Assembly: GCA_028554755.1 (NCBI GenBank)
Contig: JAPTOF010000016.1
Span: 4,191,001-4,255,000, forward strand
DNA length: 64,000 nucleotides
Source: Cordia subcordata
Lineage: Eukaryota; Streptophyta; Magnoliopsida; Boraginales; Cordiaceae
Direction: 5' to 3'
Shown: piece by piece, positions 43,259-54,471 of the stretch
Layout of the letters: each line of letters begins with the position of its first letter
Position numbering within the stretch: position 1 is the first letter of the stretch
Notes under the pieces: generated by a model
Seen by the model: the letters and a program-made list of their open reading frames with translations, nothing else
Database searches by the model: none
Told to the model about the DNA's origin: nothing
Translations under genes and position numbers: made by a program

Positions 43259-45781
43259 CTAGTCCATTTCGTTGGAGATACGTCTACCACCTAGTCTACC
43301 TCTCCTTCTTTGGCGCAATCGTGCTGGATTGGGCACTAGTTGCCATGATGGTGCTGATGGCCAGTAATCCTTATGTCCTAAAGGCTCGAACGGCATTGAG
43401 TATGTTGCAGTGTATGCTGCCACCGTATATTCCTCTGGTATTAACCCATCGATTGGTTTGTTTAGATAACATGCTAATGTCTGTGCATGCGAAAACAGCA
43501 CATGATACGTTGTCCATTTACCACAAGTACATGTCTTCTCGTTGAATTTCACAACTTGTGTTGGAGGTCTTTCAGTGAATGACGCCGGTAAACGCCCGAC
43601 CTGTGCCGTACAAGTTGAGAAGTGGAAATTTAAAATACAGTGACGGTGTGAACGAGACTCCCACTTCTCAAAAAGTTCCCTTGTTTTACTTGGGAGCAGC
43701 ATTTGTTGTCCAACCAAATAGCTAGCATTTATGGACTGATTGTAGAAGTAATCCACCAATTTTATGAAAGTGTGACTGACTAACGCAATTATCGGTAAGC
43801 ATCTTGCACCAACAACAACACCATTAAAACATTCGACACTGTTTGTCATCAACATACCCCAACGGGCCCCTCCATTTGAAGAAAGGGTCCAAAGTTCCTT
43901 GTCGATTTCAGATAAATAGTCGTACGCCTTCCTCCCAACACTGCCAAGTGTAGGGTCAGCTTCAAGAATTTTTTGCATGCTTGCATTATGTTTGCGAACT
44001 TGATGTTCTTTTCCAGCTACCTAACACAAGTCTTTGACGTACTGGTTTCGACAATGCTTCATCACGTTGCTTTTCAGATGGCGAAGGCAAATACAATGTT
44101 TTACACGTAAATGCCCGATTGACGAGATATTTTCCACAGCAGCAAGTATCCCTGGGTGACAATCAGATATTAAACAAACCTCTTACATATCATGGAGAAA
44201 ATGCTGCCGCACGAGCCCTAGGAACCATGCCCAACTATCTGTTGTCTCAGCATCAACTATGGCAAATACCAACGGTAAAACTTTTCCTGTTGCATCTGTC
44301 GTTAGTGACGTAAGAAGATGACCCTTGCATGGGCCTCGTAAGTGGGTACCGTCTAGTGTCATCACAGGTCGACAATGCTTCCATGCTGCGATGCACTGTG
44401 AAAAAGCCCAGAAAACATAGTCGAAAATTTTGTACTCTGCCGTCGAACCCGGAAAGAACTTCTAAGTTACGATCGTCCCTTGATTCTTTCTCTTCAAAGC
44501 TCTAAAGAACCGTAGAAGGGACTGATATGAGGTGTGCCAATCGCCGTATACAAGTTCGATCGCCTTATTTCGGCCATGCCATGCCTTCCCGTAAGATATA
44601 TCAGCCTAAAGTGCTTCCTTAACGTGAGTTCGAACAAAACCGACCTCGAAATCAGGTTTATGTTTTACAATATGTCTTACCATAAATCCAACGAAATCAG
44701 TGGTAAGATTTCTGTGCCTACACCGTCTGTTATGAGCTAAGCAGTTGTGTACCCCGCAGTACTTTGTAATCTCGAATTGTCGGTGCGTAAATTTTTTAGT
44801 GGCACGCAAGTACCATCTACATGGATTATCGCGCCTATTACTCTTGCAAGAAGCGACGTACAAGCTCGGTGTGGACCGGTCGACTGAGTACTCTCTTTGT
44901 ATGCTGACTGCGTACATCTGTACGGCCCGCTGCACATCTTTTTTGGTAGGAAAAACCATGCCTAATGCAGGCTCCTTATTATCTGGGTTCCAAACAGGCT
45001 TGCTTGCTGGTATATCCATGCTATCCATGTAATACTCCTGCATAGCAGTTTGTAACTCAACATTATCCAACTCCTCCACTGTAGGTACTCCACCGTTGCT
45101 CGGACCACCTTCTATGTTAGAGTTTGTATATTCATCGTATTCATCATCATCGTACCATGCATTTTATTGGTTCAACTCCACATCCTCATCATCTTCGTCA
45201 GGCTCGGATTGAAATGTGTCCATATTCAAGTCGAACATCGCATGCGAGCCTCCGACATGTGATGTCCCAACCACATTATTTATTTCCCGAGGAGTCACGT
45301 TTAAGTCGGAAGACTCCGGCACGGTTATCGCCATGTCGTCGCCTTCGCCTTGGTAACATGTAAAATTTCCATTCAGATCAGGGACACCCTCGTCATAAGG
45401 AGTACCACTGACTGTTTGGGGAATGTATACGTCATCCGTGTCTACGTCCACATAAACATCTGCCGTGCAGATGTAACTGGGATGACAAGCAATCTCGTAC
45501 ATGTCCCGTAGCTCTTCATCGAAACTGACTGTACTAATGCTGAAATACAAATATTAGGAGTTGATGAGTGCTGATTGAAAACGATGATGCAACACAACTC
45601 TATCCACGCCATAACGCAAATTGAGCTTCTCATAAACACTGTAAACGAACTCATCATAAGACGTTTCTTCTGTTATTTTGACTTTGCGCCTTGGCTTTGC
45701 AGTCTCATACTGTACGCCCAAAGGACCTTGATTTTTTGGCCTCCATAATGTAAAATAACGGTTACTGCGTTTGGATTCATA
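43259..45781 (-). pseudogene. MULE transposase (MuDR-type) with decayed stops
   Basis: Nearly one minus-strand frame runs from about 45781 (MNPNAVTVILHYGG) to 43259, with one frameshift near 45720 and about six in-frame stops. Order: a basic N-terminal part, an acidic stretch (EPDEDDEDVELNQ), the MuDR DNA-binding region (GMVFPTKKDVQRAVQMYAVS, then NPCRWYLRATKKF), and the transposase core with DGTHLRGPCKGHLL (first D), ISDCHPGI (second D) and SWAWFL or NSVECFN for the third acidic position. The C-terminal SWIM zinc finger reads CTCGKW...HVLFSH: the usual third cysteine is phenylalanine. The final NEMD is typical. Inactive, but recently so, since the frame is otherwise kept. Confidence 0.9.
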
Positions 45782-45930
45782 TTATTTTCAGGATTTGCTA
45801 CCAAAAATTAAGTGGTTTACAAATAACCAAGTGTTTTTTTGCTAGTGATATGCTAAGAAAAAAAAACGAAGCGATGTGTGCAAGCAACGGGAAGGAGGAG
45901 GGGGTTTATATAGCCATTCATGATGCTGAG

Positions 45931-46194
45931 TTCGTTAATTGAATATCCGAAATATAGATTTCGGCTATTCAATAAACGAATATGGCTGCCACTTTGTCAG
46001 TCACGTATTGATTGATGGGAATTAAAAATAACGACACAAACTTTCGGCTATTCAATAGCCGAAATTTGCTGTTCAAAAGCCAGGAATCTGCCAGGTTGCT
46101 AGGGGGAATATATTCCACACCATTTTTCGGCTATTCAATAGCTAAATAATTTTTTGGTTTTTCAATACCCGATTTCAGCTATTGAATAGCTGAA
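45931..46194. repeat. Right subterminal palindromic motifs of the MULE
   Basis: Five units of a 21-bp pattern occur at 45931, 45960, 46043, 46126 and 46174. Two are perfect palindromes: 46043-46063 with arms TTCGGCTATT and AATAGCCGAA, and 46174-46194 with arms TTCAGCTATT and AATAGCTGAA. The difference between them is matched on both arms. The other units are imperfect. Confidence 0.85.
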
Positions 46195-46342
46195 AAATGG
46201 GTGGGGCCAATTTCCCACGTTTTCGTTTTTTGAATACCCGATTTCGTTTATTGAAAAACCGAAAGTGCTATTTTTGAAACCCGACCAAAAATAAGGCTAT
46301 TTTTGAAATTTATTATTTAATTTGTGTTATTTGTAAAAAAAT

Positions 46343-47626
46343 TCCCCGTTTCCTAGGTTACAAATTAAATCAGTTGAGTCCTCTCCTAGCGTGGCACTGA
46401 GTTGCTCCGAAGGTTCTTCGACGTGAGCCAATTGATAATTGTAATCCATAATTTGCAAGTCAATCAGCATTCTTATTTTTTTTCTGTAAATAAAATTCCC
46501 TTTTTTTCAAAAAAATTATGAAACTTCAAAAAGTGACTCTAGCGGCCTTAAAGTCGAGAAATTGAAGAATATAATATAAAATATTTATACCTACTAAGCA
46601 TTCCAACTTAAAAAACTCTGTTTATTTCTATGTATCTCTCGACATATATTCTCTCTTTTTTTTAAGATATCAAATATGCATGCACGTATGAACGAGTTAA
46701 AGGCACCATTACTCCTTGTGGTCTTAAATAATAATGTTAACGCCCTTTATGGTTTTTTATGTGGCTAAGAACCCTCTAAAGTTGATGCACCTCAACCGTT
46801 TAATAGACCATTAGTTTTAACTAGTACTAGGCAACACACACATTGATGATTATTATTTCTTATAGAAATAGACTATATTACCCTCAATAATGAAGATAAA
46901 TTTGTTGGAAATCCATTTCACCATTCTCTTCCAGTTATTTGAGAAAATAGCAACTGCTTTGTTCTTTTCCATATGAGGTGTACGATTATTACAACAATCA
47001 GGTATGTATATAATTCTTTGTTATTTTCCTCTTTTTTTTAGTTTAAAATTTAATTTGTTCAACCAAAATTTTCATTTGTGGTAGGCTTTGCAGATCACTA
47101 TAGCAATGTGAGTGTTCTTAAAGCAAAAGTTCTAGCTCTTGTTCGTGGTCTGGAACTATGTGCGGACGGCGGGCTCAATGAAGTGATGTTAGAGATGGGT
47201 GCTCACATCATTGTCATGCTTGTCCTTGGGGATTTAGTCGGACCTTGGGAGATTTGGTATGACATCTTGAAAGCTCGGCATTTGCTCAAGAATCTCAAAG
47301 GGAGTATCTTGCATGTGGCTTGGGAAGTCAATATGCTTGTTGGCCACCTTGCGAATTTGGGGGCTTTATGTGGCTTGGGAAGGCAGTATGCTTGTTGACC
47401 ACCTTGCGAATTTGGGGGCTTTATCTCTTCGATCTCAAGTACTCTGTACCTTAGGAAGCTTGGCGGATTAATCAAGTGTGATTCACTTGGACTTCCATGC
47501 ATTCGAAAAAAATGATTGTTTTTCTTTGCTTTTGTAACCAGGTCATTCGCTTCGAACTTTTGAGTGGTTGTGAGGGATGGTTCACGGTCATCCTCTGTTT
47601 TTTAATCAATAAAATGTTCATATGGG
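46343..47626 (+). pseudogene. LINE RNase H tail, copy 3
   Basis: The frame 47078-47398 reads FADHYSNVSVLKAKVLALVR, then GPWEIWYDILKARHLLKNLK and HLANLGAL, the RVT_3-type RNase H. The end is garbled by a partial duplication (the LANLGAL coding segment appears twice, near 47345 and 47400). About 700 bp of noncoding sequence precedes it and the 3' tail ATCAATAAAATGTTC follows. The whole segment is the mirror image of 29085-30311. Confidence 0.75.
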
Positions 47627-48491
47627 TAGGGGTGGGAATCGAATTGGATAGTCGGATATTTAAATAATTGGATACCGGATAATCAGATATCAGATTGAAA
47701 ATTCTAGTATCTGGTCGGATAGTTTAAAACTACATATCTGCCGAATACTAGATATTTGGATAGTGGATATTTTTGGATATAGATTTTCAAATTTTTGGAT
47801 TTTTTTAATAAACTAAAAAATAAACTTTTCATATTGCAGGCTATTACTAATATTTTTTTAAACAACTCACACAAATTTTTATATTCATAATTAACAACAG
47901 GAGAAAAAAATTTCTAATTAGCGAGCAAAATTAAAATGCAACTCACCATCTCACAACTCTCCTTCATCCCTGACCTGAAACACACACACAACTCTCACTA
48001 ACACAGCACTCACCATTACAACCCCCACCCCTTTTGTCTCTCCACTCTCTCACGACACACACACACACTACACGACTTTCACTCACTTTTTCGAACAAAT
48101 ACAAATTGCTTTTTTGTATTTAATTTATATGTATAGAAAAAAAATGATATCAAAAAGAAGATTGACCTGGGGTGTGGGGTTGGATGAATAGTGGATTGGT
48201 GGTGTGGTGTGCTACGGCTCTTCAAAGAACCGAAGAAGAGTAAGTGAGGTTTCTAGTATGTTAGGGCTTAGGTAAAAGACTTACTTTAGTTTTTTGATGT
48301 ATTTTTTAATTTAAAAGAAGAAAAAAAGGGCACCCAATATCCGAACAAATAGGAAATACACTATCCTAGATTTGATCCCAAAATCTGAAAAAAAAAAAAA
48401 AAAATTGGATATCGGATCGCATATCTCCGCTATCCAAAAAATTGCTATTTTTCCTAGCCGTTTGGATATGGATCGGATATTTTCACCCCTA
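47627..48491. mobile_element. Non-autonomous hAT-like element, copy c (best preserved)
   Basis: Ends TAGGGGTGGGAATCG and GATATTTTCACCCCTA are inverted repeats (12 bp, one or two mismatches). Flanks CATATGGG (47619-47626) and CATATGAG (48492-48499) match at 7 of 8 positions, the 8-bp duplication of hAT elements. CGGATAT and ATATCCG repeats crowd both ends. There is no ORF of note. Confidence 0.8.
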
Positions 48492-49826
48492 CATATGAGC
48501 CTCCTTATATATAAAAAAAAAATGAGTATAGGCTATTGACTTTTTGCGGACAAAATAAACCTTATGATTTCGTGCTAAGCAAGTCGAGTGAAAGAGCCAA
48601 AAGTAGTGATTGAACACGCTGTGACTTATCCCAAGGTCTCCAAAGTTGAATTTCGGGTAGCATCCATGCGTTTATTATCTAACGTATAATTTTCCGTTCA
48701 TCCTCTTTCTCTTGCTTTTTCAAATGAGAATAATCAACATTACTGTTTCTTTAATTTATCATTAATTTAATTTTGGGAAAAATATATGTTAGCTTTATAT
48801 GATTTGTCTAATTAATTAACAGATAATCCTACTGTGTTATAAAATACATTAGTTCTTTATACTTTTCAAAATGTGTCAAATCCCCTATCTTAACTTTTTT
48901 CCATCCAAATTGACTTTAGTGTGTATTAGACACAACTTTTTTTTTTCCTTTTGCATATATGATTATTAAAATTTGCAATGAGTTCTATATTTTCACAAAA
49001 ATACCGTTATTTTCAACTAACAATGTTCAGATAATAACGAAAAGAAAAGGCAATTGTATCACTTTTCCAAAAGTATAAGGGGTAAGGTAGTACTTTTTAA
49101 AACCAAAGATGCAAGCAATATGCTAAATAGACAAACCACGACAGGTAATCAACTAATTAAATAGACCATAGAGAGACAACATATCACCTTTTAACAAGCA
49201 AAAAGAAGTAACATGATAAACTTTAAAACACAAAAGAGTAATAGCTAATTAAACAAACCAAAGGGAATATCTTGCATACCTTTTACTTTTTTATGCCCAC
49301 TAAGCATAAAAAAATATGCTAAACAGACAAACCACGGACAGTAATCAACTAATTAAACAAATCACATGAGGGCAACATCTCACCTTTTAAAAAATAGAAA
49401 GAAGTAATATGATAAACTTTAAAACACAAGAGAGTAATAGCCAATTAAACAGACCAAAGGGGATAACTTGCATTTTACCCTTTATTTTTTGATGCCCACT
49501 GAACATTTCCCAACTTAACAAACTTTTTTCTTTTAATTTCTCGACTGATAATCGCATTTTTGCTAGACATCAAGTACGCATACACGTAAAAACTGATAAA
49601 TTGGAGATAAGGAGAGCGATAACATGTAATAATTATATACGCCAAGTCGTATTTGACGGTTTAATAGACTAACACGTTGTTCCACTTTAGTGGATGAATA
49701 GCAGCCATAAGCAAACATTTCTCCACCAGGCATCATTTTCTCCCTTATTTGAGTAGAGAATTCAAGCACTGACACCAATAGAAATGAGGAAGCCAATGTG
49801 GAGAATCTCGGAAATTGTGAGACGCC
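48492..49826 (+). repeat. CYP76 upstream (promoter) block, copy 3
   Basis: It is homologous to the blocks before copies 1 and 2, including the internal tandem duplication near 49090-49500. The TATA box position is changed: at 49779-49785 the sequence is TAGAAAT where the others have TATAAAT. The leader GCCAATGTGGAGAATCTC shows the empty site of the solo LTR found in copy 1. Confidence 0.8.
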
Positions 49827-51071
49827 ATGGATTTTCTACTCATCGTGCTTACAATATTGTTTGCATTAACATTGTTTCACAGCCTATCTACACTATCAAG
49901 AATAAGAAAAAAGCTACCACCAGGACCAACACCCTTACCCTTAATTGGAAGCCTTCACTTGCTTAGTGCCCAACCCCACAAGTCCTTAGCCAAGCTAGCC
50001 AAAAACCCATGGTCCAATTATGTGCCTAAAACTAGGCCGTGTTACAACTGTGGTCATCTCTTCATCATCCTTGGCCAAAGAAGTGCTTCAAAAGCAAGAT
50101 TTGGCCTTCTCCAGCCGATGTGTTCCGTATTCTGTCCACGCTCACGACCATCACAAATACTCTACCGGATGGCTACCTGTCGCGTCCCAATGGCGAAGTC
50201 TTCGGAAAATAATGAACTCTAACATCTTTTCAGCCAACAAGCTCGACGCTAGCCAGCACTTGAGATTGAAAACGGTCCACGAGCTGATCGAATATTGTCG
50301 AAGAAATAGTCAGACGGGTGAGGCTGTGGATTTAGGCCGAGCAGCTTTTAGGACGTCATTAAATTTGCTGTCCACCAGCATTTTCTCCAAGGAATTGGCA
50401 GACCCATATACAGATTTTGGCAAAGAACTTCAAAACCAAACATGGTGGATTTTTTTCCGTGCTTGAAATTTTTGATCCTCAAGGTACAAAGCATCATTTG
50501 ACCATCCATTTCGACAAGGTATTGAAGCTATTCCAAGGCATGATTAATGAGCGCTTGGTGCAAAAGAAATTGCAAGGCATCGCGAGAAACGACATATTGG
50601 GAATTCTTCTTGCCGTGAGCCAAGAAAATCCTGAAGAAATTGATAGGCCTCACGTTGAGCATATGTGCCAAGTATGTACTCTCCTCTTTCCCTCATCACA
50701 TTATTTTTTAACCTAAATTGTGCATTATTTTTTATCTGGTAAAACTATTTCCTAATTTAAAATTTTAATGTATGAACTAATATATGTTATTTTATAAGTA
50801 AAATAATTAATATCGATATCCATGTATAGAGTTTAATTTGAATATAATACTGACTTCTCATCCATGAATAGTTCTTTAAAATTAATTATTTAAAAAGAAT
50901 TTTTCCATAAATTATTTGTTAGTTTTGAGAGTGAGCTAAATTCAAATAAATTTTATCTCATACCACATGCCAAATTGTGTTCTATCAATTCTTTCCTCCA
51001 AAAATAACTTATATGTGTGTATTTATGTATGCATGCATGCATATATGTATGTATAAAATGAGTTAAACTCC

Positions 51072-51105
<34 letters not shown>

Positions 51106-52353
51106 CTCTTATAAAATCATTTTCTAACTTTATCGCTCCAATTTAAACCTTTTATTTAAGTACTAATACAAATCTATACAGAAAAAATGATCAGTATTGA
51201 AACTTTATTGAAAACTTGATTTTATAAAGTTTATAGTTTATCCTGGATTAGATTATAAATATTGGCCATCAATAATAAATAATATATAAAAAGTATGTAT
51301 TTTTTCTTGTATCGCACAAGTTATACTCTAGCTTTTCTGCACAAGGGACGTTCATTTGAATGACCAAACTCAATCATCGGGCTTGATGTTTAGTAACCAT
51401 TTTACTTCTCCCGAATAGTTTTACTCGATTCTTTTCTAGCAATTCCAAGAACAGTGAATTTGCTAACTCTTCATTTGCTTCAACAAGGTAGAAATTCTAA
51501 TCAAATGACACTAAAGATATCAATGCTTACTATTTCACCATCTAGCTAAGACCACTGAAAAAATCCATGAATAATAAGTCTCGCATTTTGCAATTGGCTT
51601 GGCTTGGCTTGCAAACAGCGGTTATAATTTTCTTTTGTTTTTTTGTTTTTATACACGATGTAATTATTTAACTGCCAGAAGTTTTTCAAAACAATCTGCT
51701 CTTATACATCAATGATGTTATTGTTATAGGACCTATTTGCTGCGGGAACCGACACCACTGCTAGCACTTTGGAATGGGCTATGACCTAATTACTTAAGAA
51801 GCCAGAGATCATGAAAAAGGCCAAAAAGGATCTCATACAAGTCGTTGGCGAAGGAAAACCAATAAAAAAAAGTGATATTGCTAGATTGCCATATTTGCAA
51901 TGCATAGTTAAGGAAACTTTAAGATTACATCCAGCTGCTCCACTCTTGCTTTTGCACAGTGGAACAAGATGTTCAACTTTCTGGATATATTATACGAAAG
52001 AGGTCACAAGTGTTTGTAAATGCATGGGCAATCGGAAGTGACCCAAATGTGTGGGAAAATCCCATGATATTTAAACCTGAGAGATTTTGGAAATCAAACG
52101 TAGATTTCAGAGGTGGTGATTTTGAAGTGATTCCTTTTGATGTTGGGAGAAGAATTTGCCTAGGCATGCTATTTGCAATAAGAATGATTCCGCTTATGCT
52201 TGGTTCTCTACTGAACTCCTTCGAGTGCTCGCTTGAAGAAGGCATTGCTCGCTTGAAGAAGGCATTGCTCCTGATCAATTAGATATGGAGGAAACATTTG
52301 GCATTACAGTGCGAAAGGCTGTTCCTCTAAAAGCTATTCCAATTTCTGTGTAG
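49827..52353 (+). pseudogene. CYP76-type cytochrome P450, copy 3 (multiply broken)
   Basis: Exon 1 is 49827-50671 and exon 2 is 51730-52353, aligned with copy 2. Lesions: one extra A near 50005 (after KLAK), which shifts the frame; a net loss of about 35 nt near 50430 that removes the segment after GKE; a stop at 51787 in the I-helix region (Glu to TAA); loss of 2 nt near 51955; and a 20-bp tandem duplication near 52232-52270 that shifts the C-terminus. The haem loop is altered to FDVGRRICLG. Length sums agree (845 against 879 nt; 624 against 606 nt). Clearly non-functional as a P450. Confidence 0.93.
50672..51729 (+). other. Intron position of CYP76 copy 3 (pseudogene)
   Basis: 1058 bp with donor GTATGT and acceptor TTATAG, alignable with the other two introns. 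It includes a TA microsatellite at about 51080-51103. Confidence 0.8.
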
Positions 52354-52644
52354 CAAAGTTGATCTTTTCTTCTTTCTTTTTGGGCTGAAAAAATTTGATG
52401 TTCTTTTCGCTAATAAATGCCTTTCAATCTTCATCTCATATATTTTCCCAGAAGATTTTGCTACTCATATAACTGTGCTGATAACTAGATCCTTGGAGGC
52501 TCCATTGATGTAAATTGAATAAATTATAGAAGCAAAAAGTTTAAACTTCAGCTATAAATGATTATTGATCTTAGGCTTTTGTTACTAAAATAAAAAAGTC
52601 CAAGTAGAAGGAACAATGACGACACAAGCAGTCACTATGCACAT
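52354..52644 (+). repeat. 3' flank of CYP76 copy 3, truncated
   Basis: AATAAA at 52412-52417 is conserved. The flank follows the other copies as far as CAGTCACTATGCACATG, then switches directly into LINE tail sequence (CATTCGAAAAAAGTGATTG), marking the border of unit 4. Confidence 0.75.
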
Positions 52645-52772
52645 GCATTCGAAAAAAGTGATTGTTTTTCTTTGTTTTTATAACCAAGTCACTTGCTTCG
52701 AACTTTTGAGTGGTTGTAAGGGGTAGTTCACGGTCATCCTCTGTTTTTTAATCAATAAAATGCTCATATGAT
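52645..52772 (+). repeat. LINE 3' tail, copy 4
   Basis: Only the last about 125 bp of the LINE are present (GTGGTTGTAAGGGGTAGTTC, then ATCAATAAAATGCTCATATG), followed by the hAT-like element at the same point as in the other units. Confidence 0.75.
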
Positions 52773-53638
52773 TAGGGGTGGGAACCGGATTGGGTAGTTG
52801 AATATTTAGATAATTGGATACCAGATAATTGTATATCAGGTTAAAAATTCTAGTATCTAATCGGTTAGTTAAAAACTATAGATCCGTCGGACACCGGATA
52901 TTTGGATAGTGGATATTTTTAAATACAGATTTTCAGATTTTGCGATTTTTTTAATAAACTAAAAAGCAAAATTTTCATAGTGCAGGCTACTATTATTATT
53001 TTTTTTTAAACAATTCACACCAATTTTTATGTTCATAATTAATAGCTGGAGGAAAAAAAATTCTAGTTAGAGAGCAAAATTAAAATGCAACTCACAATCT
53101 CACAACTCTCCTTCGTCTCTTATCTAAAACACACACACAACTCTCACTAACACAGCACTCACCATTACAGCCCCCAATCCCTCTGTATCTCCACACTCTC
53201 ATGACACACGCACACACTACACAACTTTCACTCACTTTTTCAAACAAATACAAATTGCTTTTTTGTATTTAATTTATATGTATAAAAAAAAATTGATATC
53301 AAGAAGAAGATTGACTAGGGAGTATAGTGGTTGGTGAACAATGGATTGGTGGTGTGGTGTGCTACGTCGCTTCAAAGAACTGAAGAAGAGTGAGTGAGGT
53401 TTTTAGTATGTTAGGGCCTATGTAAAAAAGACTTAGATTAGTATTTTGGTGTATTTTTTAATTATAAAAAAAACCCAGGCAAACCCAATATCCGAACGGA
53501 TAGGGAAAACACTATCCGAGATTTGATCTGAAAGTCTGAAAAAATTTCGAATATCGGATCAGATATATCCGAAATCTGAAAAATTGCTATTTTTCCTAGC
53601 CTTCGGATTTGAATGCGGATACAGATTCGAATATGGAT
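52773..53638. mobile_element. Non-autonomous hAT-like element, copy d (right end lost)
   Basis: It starts TAGGGGTGGGAACCGG after CATATGAT and follows copies a and c, but the right terminal repeat is deleted: the sequence passes from GAATATGGATATG straight to AGCCACC of the promoter block. Confidence 0.75.
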
Positions 53639-53715
53639 ATGAGCCACCTTATATAAAAAAAATGAGTAGAGGTTATTGACTTTTGCGGACAAAATAAACC
53701 TTATGATTTCTTGTT
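53639..53715 (+). repeat. CYP76 upstream block, copy 4, cut after about 75 bp
   Basis: AGCCACCTTATAT to CCTTATGATTTC matches the start of the other upstream blocks and then joins directly to exon 2 sequence. More than 4 kb present in the other units is missing. Confidence 0.8.
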
Positions 53716-53853
53716 ATGCTTGGTTCTCTACTGAACTCCTTTGATTGGAAGCTTGAAAAAGGCATTGCTCCAGATCAATTAGATTTGGAGGAAACATTTG
53801 GCAATACACTGTGAAAGGCTATCCCTCTAAAAGCTGTTCCAATTTCTGTCTAG
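53713..53853 (+). pseudogene. CYP76 copy 4: 3' end of exon 2 only
   Basis: The fragment reads MLGSLLNSFDWKLEKG, then a stop where copies 1 and 2 have LRKAI, and ends PISV plus the normal stop. It keeps only about the last 46 codons, none of the catalytic motifs, and begins at a deletion junction with TTA microhomology. It lacks a promoter. Confidence 0.88.
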
Positions 53854-54187
53854 CAAAGTTGATCTTTTCTTCTTTATTTTTTTCTTTTTTTGACTGAAAA
53901 AATTTGATGCTCTTTCCGCTAATAAATGCCTTTCTATCTTCATCTCATATATTTTCCATGAACATACTGCTACTCATAGAACTGTGCTAATAACTAGATC
54001 CTTGAAGGCTCCATTGATGTAAATTGAATAAATTATAGAAGCAAAAAGTTTAAACTTCAGCTATAAATGATTATTGATCTTAGGTGTTGTTACTAAAATA
54101 AAAAAGGTACAAGTAGAAGGAACAATAACAACACAAGCAGTCACTATGCACATGTTGCTTTATTCTTAAATTTTTATCTATGTCAAA
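53854..54187 (+). repeat. 3' flank of CYP76 copy 4
   Basis: It contains the conserved poly(A) signal AATAAA at 53921-53926 and follows the other copies until about 54187 (TTTTTATCTATGTCAAA). After that, to 54471, I recognise nothing beyond AT-rich sequence. Confidence 0.7.
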
Positions 54188-54471
54188 AAATTAACGGATT
54201 CTGGAAAAAGGATTAACGGCATCCAACTATAAAAAGTTCAAAGACTAAAAGGCTCTTTTAATAATCAAGGAACTAAAATGAGAAAAAGTTAATAGTTCAA
54301 GAATTATAAAAGGAATTAACCCCTTCAAATATTTTCTGGTATTTGCTTCCAATGTCCTACTAGAAGTGGAAGTGTGTGCGTGCGCATGAGCAAATATGAG
54401 TAGCAGACATATAATAGTGGTAAAATATTTTCATTAGGCAAAGCAAATGTAAGTTATTCCTTATGGCTGTA

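Noticed and set aside
47078..47398. A host RNase H-type gene at 47078-47398 (and 29196-29558)
   Set aside because: The domain is partial, repeated four times next to the same hAT element, and is best explained as the RNase H end of a plant LINE.
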